A DNA stretch of 39,885 nucleotides from NCBI RefSeq assembly GCF_014892515.1, contig NZ_JADBGR010000051.1, positions 1 through 39,885 of the forward strand. The letters run 5' to 3'. The stretch's first letter is position 1, and each line of letters begins with the position of its first letter. A model generated the notes under the pieces. The model saw nothing but the letters and a program-made list of their open reading frames with translations. It searched no databases and had not been told where the DNA came from. Position numbers and translations under genes: made by a program. This stretch comes from Myceligenerans pegani. Its GTDB lineage: Bacteria; Actinomycetota; Actinomycetes; Actinomycetales; Cellulomonadaceae. This document shows, piece after piece, positions 20,816 through 28,940 of this stretch.

Positions 20816-21433
20816 ATGACGACACCCTTCGAACCGGGCGCCACGGTCGTGCGACGCGAGATCATGCGCGGCGAGCCGTGGATCGCGATCCCGCAGATCT
20901 GCGTGCACGACGACGGCGAACTGCTCGTCACCTACACGCCCGGCGGCTCCCCCTTCGGATATCCGGAGGACGGGACGTTCCCCGTCGGCCGCCATCCGTG
21001 GCTGCTCGCCGGCAGCACGCACTGGCGCGGTCACGGCCGCCTCGAGCTGCACTGGACGGGCGTCGAGCACTCGGTCTTCCTGTTCTGGGCGGGTGAGGAG
21101 CGCGAGTTCCAGGGCTGGTACCTCAACCTGGAGGACGCGCCGCGGCGCACGCCGATCGGCTTCGACACCCTCGACCACGAGCTCGACATCTGGTGGCCGG
21201 CCGACGCGGAGACCTACGAGTTCAAGGACGTCGAGGAGTTCGAGGAGACCGGCCCCGCGCGCTACCCCGGCCGTATGGCCGAGATCCGGGCCGAGGGCGA
21301 CCGCATCGCCGCCCGGCTGGACGCCGGCGACCTCTGGTGGGACAAGTCCTGGGCGGACTGGACCCCGGACCCGTCCTGGACGCCGCGCGACCTCCCACCG
21401 GACTGGGCGACGCTACCGTACGAGTCCCGCTGA
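20816..21433 (+). CDS. DUF402 protein (possible nucleotide phosphatase)
   Basis: The 205-residue protein matches the DUF402 fold. Conserved-looking pieces are WRGHGRLELHW, the core REFQGWYLNLEDAPRRTPIGFDTLDHELDIWWPAD, and a C-terminal helix with acidic residues. Some DUF402 proteins in other bacteria hydrolyse nucleoside di- or triphosphates; the acidic cluster (FDTLDHELDI) suits a metal site, but function here is inferred from family only. ATG 20816 is preferred over GTG 20807, which lies inside the likely -10. It stands alone between nagA and the GH3 promoter, with a likely terminator after it. Confidence 0.8.
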   Translation: MTTPFEPGATVVRREIMRGEPWIAIPQICVHDDGELLVTYTPGGSPFGYPEDGTFPVGRHPWLLAGSTHWRGHGRLELHWTGVEHSVFLFWAGEEREFQGWYLNLEDAPRRTPIGFDTLDHELDIWWPADAETYEFKDVEEFEETGPARYPGRMAEIRAEGDRIAARLDAGDLWWDKSWADWTPDPSWTPRDLPPDWATLPYESR

Positions 21434-21435
21434 GG

Positions 21436-21475
21436 CGCCGGCGGTCACCCGTGCCCGCGGACTTGCCCGCCGGCG
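21436..21475 (+). terminator. Possible terminator after the DUF402 gene
   Basis: CGCCGGCGG (21436-21444) is complementary to CCGCCGGCG (21467-21475), a 9-bp stem with a 22-nt loop, starting just after the stop codon. There is no T-run. It fits a boundary between the housekeeping block and the glycosidase locus. Confidence 0.4.
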
Positions 21476-21566
21476 TGGCGTGTGGAACGAGCCGACCGGT
21501 CGTGCGGCGGCGATGCCTTGCGGCGCGATCCGCCGAGACGGGGTAGCGCTTCGGGCCTCGGCCGGG

Positions 21567-21590
21567 TACCGTCCATCGAAGCGCTTCGAC
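21567..21590 (+). promoter_or_regulatory. GH3 promoter -10 and LacI-type operator O1
   Basis: The -10 TACCGT (21567-21572) is followed after 2 nt by ATCGAAGCGCTTCGAC (21575-21590), which matches the perfect palindrome found upstream of the ABC importer at 15 of 16 positions. A weaker copy centred on AGCGCT at 21545-21550 (window 21540-21555, 11 of 16) overlaps the -35 region. Binding at the start point would block transcription of the GH3 gene. The rest of the 238-nt gap (21434-21671) holds the terminator described separately and nothing else clear. Confidence 0.65.
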
Positions 21591-21671
21591 TGATCGCCGG
21601 CAGAGAGCGTCACCCTGCCGCGCACCGGTCGCATCCGAGCCGCACCGTCGCGGCACCCGAAGGAGGAACCC

Positions 21672-24197
21672 ATGGACGTGTCGCCCTTCCGCGATCCCGC
21701 GCTGCCCATCCCCGTGCGCGCCCGTGACCTGCTCGGCCGCCTCACCCCGGAGGAACGGGTGGCGATGCTGCACCAGCATCAGCCGGTCGTGGACCGGCTG
21801 GGGCTCGGCCCGTTCCACACCGGGTGCGAGGCGCTGCACGGCGTCGCCTGGCTGGGCCGCGCCACGGTGTTCCCGCAGCCGGTCGGCCTGGCCGCGACCT
21901 GGGACCCGGAGCTGGTGCGCCGCGTCGGCGACGTCGTCTCCACCGAGGTCCGCGCCAAGCGCGCGGGAGACCCGTCGGTGAGCCTGAACGTCTGGGCGCC
22001 GGTCGTGAACACGCTCCGGCACCCGGCCTGGGGCCGCAACGAGGAGGGGTACTCCGAGGACCCGCACGTCACCGCGCACCTCGCCACGGCCTACTGCCGC
22101 GGCCTGCGCGGGGACCACGAGCGGGTCTGGCGGACCACGCCCACGCTCAAGCACTTCCTCGCCTACAACAACGAGACCGACCGCTCGTCCACGAGCTCGA
22201 ACCTCACCCCGGTCACGCTGCACGAGGAGGAGCTCCCCGCCTTCCGCGAGCCGATCGAGGCGGGCGTGGCCGCGGGTGTCATGCCCGCGTACAACCAGGT
22301 CAACGGCACCCCGGCGCACCTGCAGGCCGAGCTCTTCGCCGAGCTGCGCTCCTGGACCGGAGGGTCGGTCGCGCTCGTGTCCGACGCCGCCGCCCCGATG
22401 TTCGTGGTCACCGTGCAGCGCGCCGCGGAGGATCGCGCCGCCGGGAACGCCGCGCTCGTCCGCGCCGGTGTCGACTCGTTCACCGACGACGACACCGACT
22501 CCGCCCCCACCGTCCGGCGCCTCCAGGAGGCCCTGGACCATGGCCTGCTCACCCTGGACGACGTCGACCGCGCCGTGCTGCGCCTCCTCGAGCTGCGCCT
22601 GCGCAGCGGCGAGTTCGACGGCGACGCCGACCCGTACGCCGGCATCACGCCGGACCACCTCGACCTGCCCGAGCACCGCGTCCTCGCGCGGGAGGCGGTG
22701 GCCCGCTCCGTGGTCGTGCTGCGCAACGACGCGGGCGTGCTGCCCCTGCCGGCCACGGGCTCGGTCGCCGTCGTCGGGCCCATGGCCCAGGCCGTGCTCA
22801 CCGACTGGTACTCGGGCACCCCGCCGTACGCGGTCACCCCGGCGGACGGCCTGCGCGCCGTACTCGGCGCGGACCGGGTGGTGATGGCCGACGGCGCCGA
22901 CGTCGTCGCCCTGCGCGCGACGAACGGGCAGTACGTCTCCGTCACCGCGGACGGCGCGACGGTGGTCGCGGACTCGGCCGGGGCCGGCCGCGGCGCACGC
23001 CTGTCCGTCACGGACTGGGGCGGGGGAGTGCTCACGTTGCGCTCGGGGGCGTCCGGCCGCCTGCTCACCGGTGGCGCCTGGCCGCTGCGGGCCGACGCCG
23101 AGCGGGTCGGGGGCTGGGAGGTCCAGGAGAGCTTCCGCCGGCACGTGCACGACGACGGTTCGTGGTCCCTTCTGCACCTCGGCTCCGGCCGGTGGGTGCG
23201 CGTCCAGCGCGGCACCGGTCTGGTGTGTGCCGACGGGCACACGCTCGCGGATGCCGAGCGGTTCGTGGCGCGCGTCCTGGAGTCCGGCGCGGCGCGGGTG
23301 GCCGAGGCCGCGGCGGCGTGCGACGCCGTCGTCGTCGCCGTCGGGAACGACCCGCACCTGAACGGGCGCGAGACACAGGACCGGCCCGATCTGTGGCTGC
23401 CCGACGCCGCCGTGGAGACGTGGCGCGCCGCCGTCGAGGCCAACCCGCGCGCCGTGCTCACGATCGTGTCGAGCTACCCGTACGTGCTCGGTCCGGGCGT
23501 CGCCGACGCCGCCACCGTGGTGTGGAGCAGCCACGGCGGCCAGGAGCTCGGGCACGGCCTGGCCGACGTGCTGACGGGCGCCGTCGAGCCGTCCGGACGC
23601 CTCGCGCAGACCTGGCCCGCGCGCCCGGAGCAGGCCGGCGACCTCTTCGACTACGACACCCGGCGCCAGCAGGCGACCTACCGGCACCTGCCCGACAGCG
23701 ACGCAGGGGTGCCCGCGTTCGCGTTCGGGCACGGCCTGACCTACTCGGCCGTGTCGTACGGGCGGGTCGCCCTGTCCGTGACCGAGGTCGCGGCCCCCGC
23801 GCCGACGCGTGACCACCCGCCGCTGACGCCGCGCGACCCGGCGGGCCCGGGCGTGGTCACGGCCTCGGTGACGGTGCGCAACACCGGCGACCGGCCCGCC
23901 GAGGAACTGGTGCAGGTGTACTCGCTCGGCGCCCCTGGGACGGACTCGCCCGTGCGGCTCCTGCTCGGCTACCGTCGCGTCCGGCTCGACCCCGGCGAGA
24001 CGGCGTCGGTGGCGGTGCCCTTCGACGTCGCGCGCCTGGCGCTGTGGCACGAGGCCGCGGCGCCGTCGGGCGGGGTGCCGGGCCTGCTTGACGGCGACCT
24101 CCGGGTGCCGGTGGGGACGTACACCGTCGCCGCCGGGGCGTCGAGCGTGGACCTGCCGGTGCGCGGCGAGCTGACCGTGACCGGCCGGGCCGGGTGA
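21672..24197 (+). CDS. GH3 glycoside hydrolase with an internal beta-trefoil-like insertion
   Basis: Cytoplasmic-looking (no signal peptide) exo-beta-glycosidase of 841 residues. The N-terminal TIM-barrel domain carries the GH3 substrate-binding KHF (residues 160-162, TLKHFLAYNNE) and the expected nucleophile Asp238 in LVSDAAAP. The alpha/beta sandwich domain has the VVVLRND start and ETQDRPDLWLPD, which matches the usual acid/base-region motif. A C-terminal fibronectin-III-like domain follows (VTVRNTGDRPAEELVQVYS). Residues ~414-522 interrupt the second domain with repeats such as LRATNGQYVSVTADG, LTLRSGASGRLLTGG and LLHLGSGRWVRVQRG that look like a fascin/beta-trefoil module, where many GH3 enzymes carry PA14. 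Substrate (beta-glucoside or beta-xyloside) cannot be read from sequence. A GGAGGA ribosome site precedes ATG 21672. Confidence 0.9.
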   Translation: MDVSPFRDPALPIPVRARDLLGRLTPEERVAMLHQHQPVVDRLGLGPFHTGCEALHGVAWLGRATVFPQPVGLAATWDPELVRRVGDVVSTEVRAKRAGDPSVSLNVWAPVVNTLRHPAWGRNEEGYSEDPHVTAHLATAYCRGLRGDHERVWRTTPTLKHFLAYNNETDRSSTSSNLTPVTLHEEELPAFREPIEAGVAAGVMPAYNQVNGTPAHLQAELFAELRSWTGGSVALVSDAAAPMFVVTVQRAAEDRAAGNAALVRAGVDSFTDDDTDSAPTVRRLQEALDHGLLTLDDVDRAVLRLLELRLRSGEFDGDADPYAGITPDHLDLPEHRVLAREAVARSVVVLRNDAGVLPLPATGSVAVVGPMAQAVLTDWYSGTPPYAVTPADGLRAVLGADRVVMADGADVVALRATNGQYVSVTADGATVVADSAGAGRGARLSVTDWGGGVLTLRSGASGRLLTGGAWPLRADAERVGGWEVQESFRRHVHDDGSWSLLHLGSGRWVRVQRGTGLVCADGHTLADAERFVARVLESGAARVAEAAAACDAVVVAVGNDPHLNGRETQDRPDLWLPDAAVETWRAAVEANPRAVLTIVSSYPYVLGPGVADAATVVWSSHGGQELGHGLADVLTGAVEPSGRLAQTWPARPEQAGDLFDYDTRRQQATYRHLPDSDAGVPAFAFGHGLTYSAVSYGRVALSVTEVAAPAPTRDHPPLTPRDPAGPGVVTASVTVRNTGDRPAEELVQVYSLGAPGTDSPVRLLLGYRRVRLDPGETASVAVPFDVARLALWHEAAAPSGGVPGLLDGDLRVPVGTYTVAAGASSVDLPVRGELTVTGRAG

Positions 24198-24216
24198 GGA
24201 CGGCAGTGTGCAGGGC

Positions 24217-24258
24217 GTGAGGACCAGGGTGTGAGGACCACGGCATGAGGACCACGGC
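24217..24258 (+). repeat. Three 14-bp tandem repeats before the DUF624 start
   Basis: Units 24217-24230, 24231-24244 and 24245-24258 are near-identical copies of (G/A)TGAGGACCACGGC, and a fourth partial copy begins at the ATG of the next gene. Each copy carries a start-like ATG or GTG and a GAGGA purine tract, so the array repeats a miniature ribosome site. Because 14 is not a multiple of three, only the last ATG is in frame. Confidence 0.8.
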
Positions 24259-24906
24259 ATGAGGATCGACCCCGACAGCCGGAGCGTGCAGGGGCTGACG
24301 ACGTTCCTGCAGTTCGTCGTGCTCAACGTGCTGTACATCGTGGCCTGCCTGCCGGTGGTGACGGCCGGGGCGGCGACCGCCGCGCTCTACGAGGTGGCGC
24401 TGCGGTACGCCGACGAGGAGCGGGGATATCTGATCACGGGGTTCTTCGTCGCCCTGCGCCGCAACCTGTGGCGGGGTACCGCCGTCGGGCTGCTGCTGGG
24501 TGTGCCGGCCGCGATGGCGGCCTTCGCCGCGATCTTCTGGCTCGCGTCCGGCACCGCCCTCGGGTCCGCCGCCGGCACGGTGGCGGTGCTGCTCGTCGGC
24601 TACCTGGTGGCCGCCCTGCTGTACGGTCTGGTGCTGGTCGCCCGGTACGCCGACCCGCTGGGCCGGACGCTGCGCAACGCCCTGCTGCTGCCGCTCGCCG
24701 AGCCGCTGCGCACGCTCGCCCTGCTGGTGCGTCCGGCCGCCACGGTGAGTCTGCTGTACGTGTTCCCGCCGACGGTGGTGCTCGTCGCGACCATCGGATT
24801 CTCGGTGGGCGCCTACGTGGACGCGCTCGTGCTGCACAGCGTCTTCCGGCGGCGGGGCGGCGATCCCACGGCGCTCGACCCGGTCAGCCCGCACTCCGGC
24901 GAGTAG
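24259..24906 (+). CDS. DUF624 (YesL-type) membrane protein
   Basis: The 215-residue protein has five or six hydrophobic helices (FLQFVVLNVLYIVACLPVVTAGAATAALY near the N-terminus). Its sequence pattern around ALRYADEERGYLITGFFVALRRNLWRGT is typical of DUF624. Such genes very often sit beside LplABC-type oligosaccharide importers and glycosidases (for example yesL in Bacillus subtilis), but their role is unknown. Here it follows the GH3 gene by 61 nt on the same strand and faces the importer operon. It is therefore probably expressed from operator O1. The start is fixed by frame at ATG 24259. Confidence 0.85.
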   Translation: MRIDPDSRSVQGLTTFLQFVVLNVLYIVACLPVVTAGAATAALYEVALRYADEERGYLITGFFVALRRNLWRGTAVGLLLGVPAAMAAFAAIFWLASGTALGSAAGTVAVLLVGYLVAALLYGLVLVARYADPLGRTLRNALLLPLAEPLRTLALLVRPAATVSLLYVFPPTVVLVATIGFSVGAYVDALVLHSVFRRRGGDPTALDPVSPHSGE

Positions 24907-24961
24907 GAGAAGGTCGCGCGGGCAGGCGCTGCCGTCGGCCGCACCTCGCGCGATCCTGAGA

Positions 24962-25004
24962 CGCGACAAGGCCCGGGCGATCCGATCGCCCGGGCCCTCT
25001 CGCG
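24962..25004. terminator. Bidirectional terminator between convergent operons
   Basis: GGCCCGGGCGAT (24970-24981) pairs perfectly with ATCGCCCGGGCC (24985-24996), closing on CCG. Outer arms CGCGA (24962-24966) and TCGCG (25000-25004) extend the stem across small internal loops. It lies between the ends of the DUF624 gene (+) and the solute-binding protein gene (-). There is no T-run, as is usual in very high-GC genomes. Confidence 0.75.
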
Positions 25005-25031
25005 TGCCGTCCTACCGGTCAGGAGTCCGGA

Positions 25032-26783
25032 TCAGCCGAACTCGTTGGCGACCGCGACGCGGGCGTCGTTCTGTGCCCGGGCGTTGGCCATGTCGACCTC
25101 GAGGACCTTCTCGTAGCCCAGGCCGTTCACCGTCTCCTGCATCTCCGCGAGCAGCGACTCGAACTCGGCGTCGTCCTTGGCGAAGGACATCTTCCAGGAG
25201 TACTCGACGATGCTGGCCTTGATCTGGTTGCGGGCCGTCTCGATCTCCGACTCGTCCGTCGGGGTGATGAAGCTCGCGCCCGGGGCGACCAGCAGCATGT
25301 CGTTGGCCCGCAGGTACTCCATGGTCGTCGTGGCGCCGCCCATGTGCTCGGACCAGTCCTCGGTGAGCGGGTTGGCCGTGGTCTCCTGGTAGCTCGGCCA
25401 GAGCTTGTAGTTGTACGGGTAACCCGTGGTCGGGTCCTCGTCGATCGGCAGGACGGCGGAGAAGTTCAGGGTCGAGACGCCGTCCTTGTACGCGCCGCCG
25501 CCCCAGTCGGCCGGCACGTCCGCGCCGCCCTCCAGGATGGCCTTGCGGCCGAAGTCGGTGAGCTCCGGCCCGTCGGGGCCGTTCTCCCAGGTCAGGCCCA
25601 CAGGACCGGCGGCACCCATGGTCTCCGACGCGCTGGCCTGCACGCCCTCCGGGGAATACAGCCAGTCGATGAACGCGGCGATACGCGCCGGGTCCTCCGC
25701 CTGCGAGCCGATGGCGACCACCTGCTCGCCGCCGTACACCTCGGCGCCGTAGGCGAAGACCTTCTGATCCTGCAGCGGGGCGATCATGAAGCCCTTGCCC
25801 TCGGCCATGTTCTGCTCGGTGTTGTACGCGGACTGGCCGAGCCACGGCCACCAGGACAGCAGCACCTGGCCGTTCTGGTACTTGGTGAACATCGTGTCGT
25901 AGTTCTGCGTGGTCGAATCGGGGTCGACGAGGCCCATTTGGTTTGCCTCGTAGTAGAAGCGCAGGGCGCGCACGTACTGCGAATCCGAGTCGATGATGCT
26001 CTGGTAGTCCGAGCCGTCGGCCTTCGCGAGCACGAACCCCATCTCGTCGTAGCCGTAGAGGGTCGTCGGCTGCTTGCCCATCACCATCATGTTGCCGTCC
26101 CAGTCCTTGAACAGGGAGATGGCGTAGGACGGCTTGCCGTTGTCCGCCTCCGGGTGGGCGTCCTGCATGTCCTTCAGCACCGGCAGGAGGTCCTCGAGGG
26201 TGCCGATCTCCGGGTAGCCGAGCTCGGCGTAGTAGTCCCAGCGCAGGAAGGGACCGAACGTCGGGTCGACATCGTCGTTCGGCTCCGTCGGCTTGACCGA
26301 CGAGAGCTGGGTCGGGAAGCCGTAGACGCCGTCCTTGGACTCGTTGAGGGTCTGGATCGCGGCGTCGTACTTCGGCAGGTGCTCCATGGACTCGTAGTAG
26401 GGCGACATGTCATGGAGCAGCCCACCCTCGACGAGTTCGTCCAGCTTCTCGCCCTTGTCGGTGACGATGAGGTCACCGAGGTCGCCGCCCGACACGCGGG
26501 TGTTGTAGAGCGTGTCACCGCCGCCCGCGACGTTCGGGGCGATGATGTTCAGCTCCATGTTGAACTTGTCCTTGACGATCTTGCCGAACCACCCGCCCTG
26601 GATGCCCTGGTAGTTGGCGAGGCCGTCGAAGACGTCGATGGTGATCGGATCCGCCGCCGACCAGTCCTGGTCGAGTGACGCCGCCTCGGGGTCCTCCGAC
26701 GTCCCCGTTCCCGAGCATGCAGCGAGGGACAGTAGTCCGAGCAGCGGGGCCACCAGCACCGCTACGGCTTTGCGTGATCTCAT
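25032..26783 (-). CDS. Sugar ABC transporter solute-binding lipoprotein (LplA/YtcQ class)
   Basis: Extracytoplasmic oligosaccharide receptor anchored by a lipid. A basic start and hydrophobic stretch (MRSRKAVAVLVAPLLGLLSL) end in the lipobox LAAC with Cys23. The 583-residue length and segments such as DVFDGLANYQGIQGGWFGKIVKDKFNMELN and SPYYESMEHLPKY place it with the large LplA-type family-1 receptors rather than the ~430-residue MalE-like ones. It is the last gene of a permease-permease-receptor operon read leftward. AAGGAG (complement of 26788-26793) lies just before the ATG. The ligand is unknown. No ATPase gene accompanies it. Confidence 0.93.
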   Translation of the reverse strand: MRSRKAVAVLVAPLLGLLSLAACSGTGTSEDPEAASLDQDWSAADPITIDVFDGLANYQGIQGGWFGKIVKDKFNMELNIIAPNVAGGGDTLYNTRVSGGDLGDLIVTDKGEKLDELVEGGLLHDMSPYYESMEHLPKYDAAIQTLNESKDGVYGFPTQLSSVKPTEPNDDVDPTFGPFLRWDYYAELGYPEIGTLEDLLPVLKDMQDAHPEADNGKPSYAISLFKDWDGNMMVMGKQPTTLYGYDEMGFVLAKADGSDYQSIIDSDSQYVRALRFYYEANQMGLVDPDSTTQNYDTMFTKYQNGQVLLSWWPWLGQSAYNTEQNMAEGKGFMIAPLQDQKVFAYGAEVYGGEQVVAIGSQAEDPARIAAFIDWLYSPEGVQASASETMGAAGPVGLTWENGPDGPELTDFGRKAILEGGADVPADWGGGAYKDGVSTLNFSAVLPIDEDPTTGYPYNYKLWPSYQETTANPLTEDWSEHMGGATTTMEYLRANDMLLVAPGASFITPTDESEIETARNQIKASIVEYSWKMSFAKDDAEFESLLAEMQETVNGLGYEKVLEVDMANARAQNDARVAVANEFG

Positions 26784-26793
26784 GACACTCCTT

Positions 26794-26843
26794 TGTGTTG
26801 TTGCTGAACTGTGTTGTCGCTGAACCTTGTGTTGTCGCGGAAC
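26794..26843. repeat. Three tandem 16-bp repeats in the permease-receptor spacer
   Basis: Copies at 26794-26809, 26810-26825 (plus CT) and 26828-26843 share TGTGTTGT(T/C)GC(T/G)GAAC. They fill nearly all of the spacer between the permease stop and the ribosome site of the receptor gene. They are markedly less GC-rich than the surroundings. In the transcribed strand they read as ACAACACA-rich units with little secondary structure. Confidence 0.8.
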
Positions 26844-26847
26844 GCTG

Positions 26848-27771
26848 TCAGCCCTTGACCGCGCCGAGCATGATGCCCTTGACGAAGTACCGCTGGAACA
26901 GCGGGTAGACGAAGATGATCGGCAGCACGACGATCACGGCGATCGTCATGCGGATCGACGTCGGCGTCTGCGTCGTGGCGGCGGACGCGATCGCGCCGAG
27001 GTCGCCCTGCGCGTTCTGTGCCGCCTGAGCCAGGCTGTTGGCCTGGTTGAGATACGTGTAGAGCCTGTACTGCAGCGGGTAGAGCCGCTGGTCCGTGATG
27101 TACAGCAGCGTGTCCTGGAACGAGTTCCACTGGGCCACCGCGGAGAAGATCGCCACGGTCGCGAGGATCGGCGTCATGTTCGGGAGCATGATCCGGAAGA
27201 AGATCGTCACGATCCCGGCTCCGTCGATCTCGGCGGCCTCCTGCAGCGACGCCGGGAGCGACTCCACGTACGTCTTGACGAGGATGATGTTGAACGGCTG
27301 CACGATCGCCGGGAGGATGTAGACCCAGAAGTTGTTGGTCAGCCCCAGCGTGTGGATCGTGACGTACACCGGGATGAGGCCGGCGTTGAAGTACATCGTG
27401 AAGATGACCAGCCGGTACCAGAGGGAGCGATGCCGCAGGCGCTCCTGCGTGAACATGAAGCCGAGGAACGCCGACGCGAGGACGGTGGCCCCGGTGCCGA
27501 TCACGGTGCGGGCGATCGAGACCAGCAGCGAACCCGTCAGCCCCGGCAGGCCGAAGATCTGTGTGTAGTTCTCGAGGTGGATCCCCGTGGGGAACAGGCG
27601 CACGTCGCCGAGCGCGCTGAGATCGTTCGCGCTGATCGAGTTGATGATCAGGTAGTAGAACGGGTAGCCGCACACGAGCGCGAAGAGCACGAATCCGGCG
27701 TAGTTGACGATGGCGAACGCGACGTCGCCGCGCGCGTGGCGCCATGGCGTTCCGGTGTCCTTGGTGGTCAC
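26848..27771 (-). CDS. Sugar ABC transporter permease (LplC/YtcP-like)
   Basis: Inner-membrane channel subunit of a CUT1-type importer, 307 residues with six predicted helices. The conserved cytoplasmic EAA loop for ATPase docking is visible (LPASLQEAAEIDGAGIVTIFFRIMLPNM). So is the subfamily C-terminus QRYFVKGIMLGAVKG. GTTCPTGI-type periplasmic segment (LFPTGIHLENYTQIFG) is also typical. It lies 15 nt after its partner permease and is followed by the receptor gene. The start is the ATG at 27769-27771 with GGAAAGG upstream. Confidence 0.94.
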   Translation of the reverse strand: MTTKDTGTPWRHARGDVAFAIVNYAGFVLFALVCGYPFYYLIINSISANDLSALGDVRLFPTGIHLENYTQIFGLPGLTGSLLVSIARTVIGTGATVLASAFLGFMFTQERLRHRSLWYRLVIFTMYFNAGLIPVYVTIHTLGLTNNFWVYILPAIVQPFNIILVKTYVESLPASLQEAAEIDGAGIVTIFFRIMLPNMTPILATVAIFSAVAQWNSFQDTLLYITDQRLYPLQYRLYTYLNQANSLAQAAQNAQGDLGAIASAATTQTPTSIRMTIAVIVVLPIIFVYPLFQRYFVKGIMLGAVKG

Positions 27772-27786
27772 GACGTCGGTCCTTTC

Positions 27787-28803
27787 CTAGATGATCGACG
27801 TGCCGCGGACGCGCTTGGCGATCGCATTGGCGGACATCAGGAGCGCGAGCGAGATGAGGCTCTTGAGCATGCTGAGGACCGTCGCCAGCGACAGGCTGTT
27901 CCCCGTCATGCCGATGTTGTAGACGTACAGGTCGAGCACCTGGATGTACTCCCTGTTGAACGCGTTCTGGAAGACGTAGTACTGCTCCATGCCGTTGTTC
28001 AGGATGTTGGCGATGGAGAGGATCAGGAGCACCACGAAGGTCGGCAGGAGGTGCGGGAACGTGATGTAGCGCATGAGCTGGAAGCGGCCCGCGCCGTCGA
28101 TCCGCGCCGACTCGTACAGTGCCGGGTCGATCCCCGAGATGGCCGCGAGGTACATGATCGCGCCCCAGCCCACGCCCTTCCAGAGGCTCCAGGCGAGCAT
28201 GGTCAGCCACACGTGCTGGTCGGTGTCCAGGAACTTCATCGGGACGGTGATCAGGCCCCAGTCGTGCAGCGTGGTGTTGACCAGGCCCGACGTCGAGAAG
28301 AGCGAGAACGCGATCATGTACACGAGCACCCACGAGATGAAGTTGGGGAGCGTCGTGAGCGTCTGCACCGTGTTCCGGAACCAGGTGGCCCGGATCTCGT
28401 TCAGGAACATCGCGAAGAAGAGCGGGAGCAGCGACGTCGCGATGCCGAGGAAGCTCATGGCGAGGGTGTTCACCATGACCTGGCCGATCTGCTCGAGCTG
28501 CGTCCTGGACGAGACGAGGATCTCGAACCACTGCAGCCCGACGAACTCGCTGCCGCCCAGACCGAGTGCCGGCTTGTAGTCGTAGAGCGCGGTCACCCAG
28601 CCGAGCAGCGGCAGGTACGAGAAGACGAAGACGAGTACGAGGAACGGACACACGACGAGGAACATGTACGGCGAGGTCTTGCCGTGGGGCTTGGCACCAC
28701 GACGTCTGCCGCGACCACCGCCCGTCAACGCGCCGGCCGGGCCGGTGCCTGGCGGCACGCGCGCGCCGAGCACCTCCCGCGGCGCTCCCTGGGTGAGGCT
28801 CAC
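27787..28803 (-). CDS. Sugar ABC transporter permease (LplB-like)
   Basis: First gene of the leftward importer operon, 338 residues. A basic, Gly/Arg-rich cytoplasmic N-terminus of about 45 residues (GGGRGRRRGAKPHGKTSPY) precedes six helices beginning MFLVVCPFLVLVFVFSYLPLLG. The EAA loop reads IDPALYESARIDGAGRFQLMRYITFPHL. LplB-type permeases pair with LplC and LplA receptors for complex oligosaccharides. The start at 28803 lies about 75 nt after the predicted transcription start inside operator O2. Confidence 0.94.
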   Translation of the reverse strand: MSLTQGAPREVLGARVPPGTGPAGALTGGGRGRRRGAKPHGKTSPYMFLVVCPFLVLVFVFSYLPLLGWVTALYDYKPALGLGGSEFVGLQWFEILVSSRTQLEQIGQVMVNTLAMSFLGIATSLLPLFFAMFLNEIRATWFRNTVQTLTTLPNFISWVLVYMIAFSLFSTSGLVNTTLHDWGLITVPMKFLDTDQHVWLTMLAWSLWKGVGWGAIMYLAAISGIDPALYESARIDGAGRFQLMRYITFPHLLPTFVVLLILSIANILNNGMEQYYVFQNAFNREYIQVLDLYVYNIGMTGNSLSLATVLSMLKSLISLALLMSANAIAKRVRGTSII

Positions 28804-28867
28804 CTGTCACTCCCTCGTGATCGGCCACTTCGATGTGGCGCGAGCGGCGGATCGGAGGCGCCGATCC

Positions 28868-28883
28868 GTCGAAGCGCTTCGAC
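28868..28883 (-). promoter_or_regulatory. LacI-type operator O2, perfect 16-bp palindrome
   Basis: GTCGAAGCGCTTCGAC is its own reverse complement, and the central AAGCGCTT is a classical LacI-family core. It begins 1 nt after the -10 of the leftward importer promoter, so it covers the expected transcription start. The three other copies in the locus are variants of it. Confidence 0.8.
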
Positions 28884-28884
28884 A

Positions 28885-28914
28885 TTGATACCAGACGTAC
28901 GCCTTGCCGTGCAA
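28885..28914 (-). promoter_or_regulatory. Promoter of the LplABC-type importer operon
   Basis: Read on the minus strand: -35 TTGCAC (28909-28914), an 18-bp spacer, and -10 TATCAA (28885-28890), leading into the operator. It is the most canonical promoter of the locus. Confidence 0.6.
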
Positions 28915-28940
28915 TGACCGGCGGTTCACGGTTCGGCAAC

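Noticed and set aside
22377-22394. GH3 suspected of being inactive because SDA replaces the usual SDW at the nucleophile
   Set aside because: The aspartate itself (Asp238) is present and the KHF motif is intact; small residues after the Asp occur in active GH3 enzymes.
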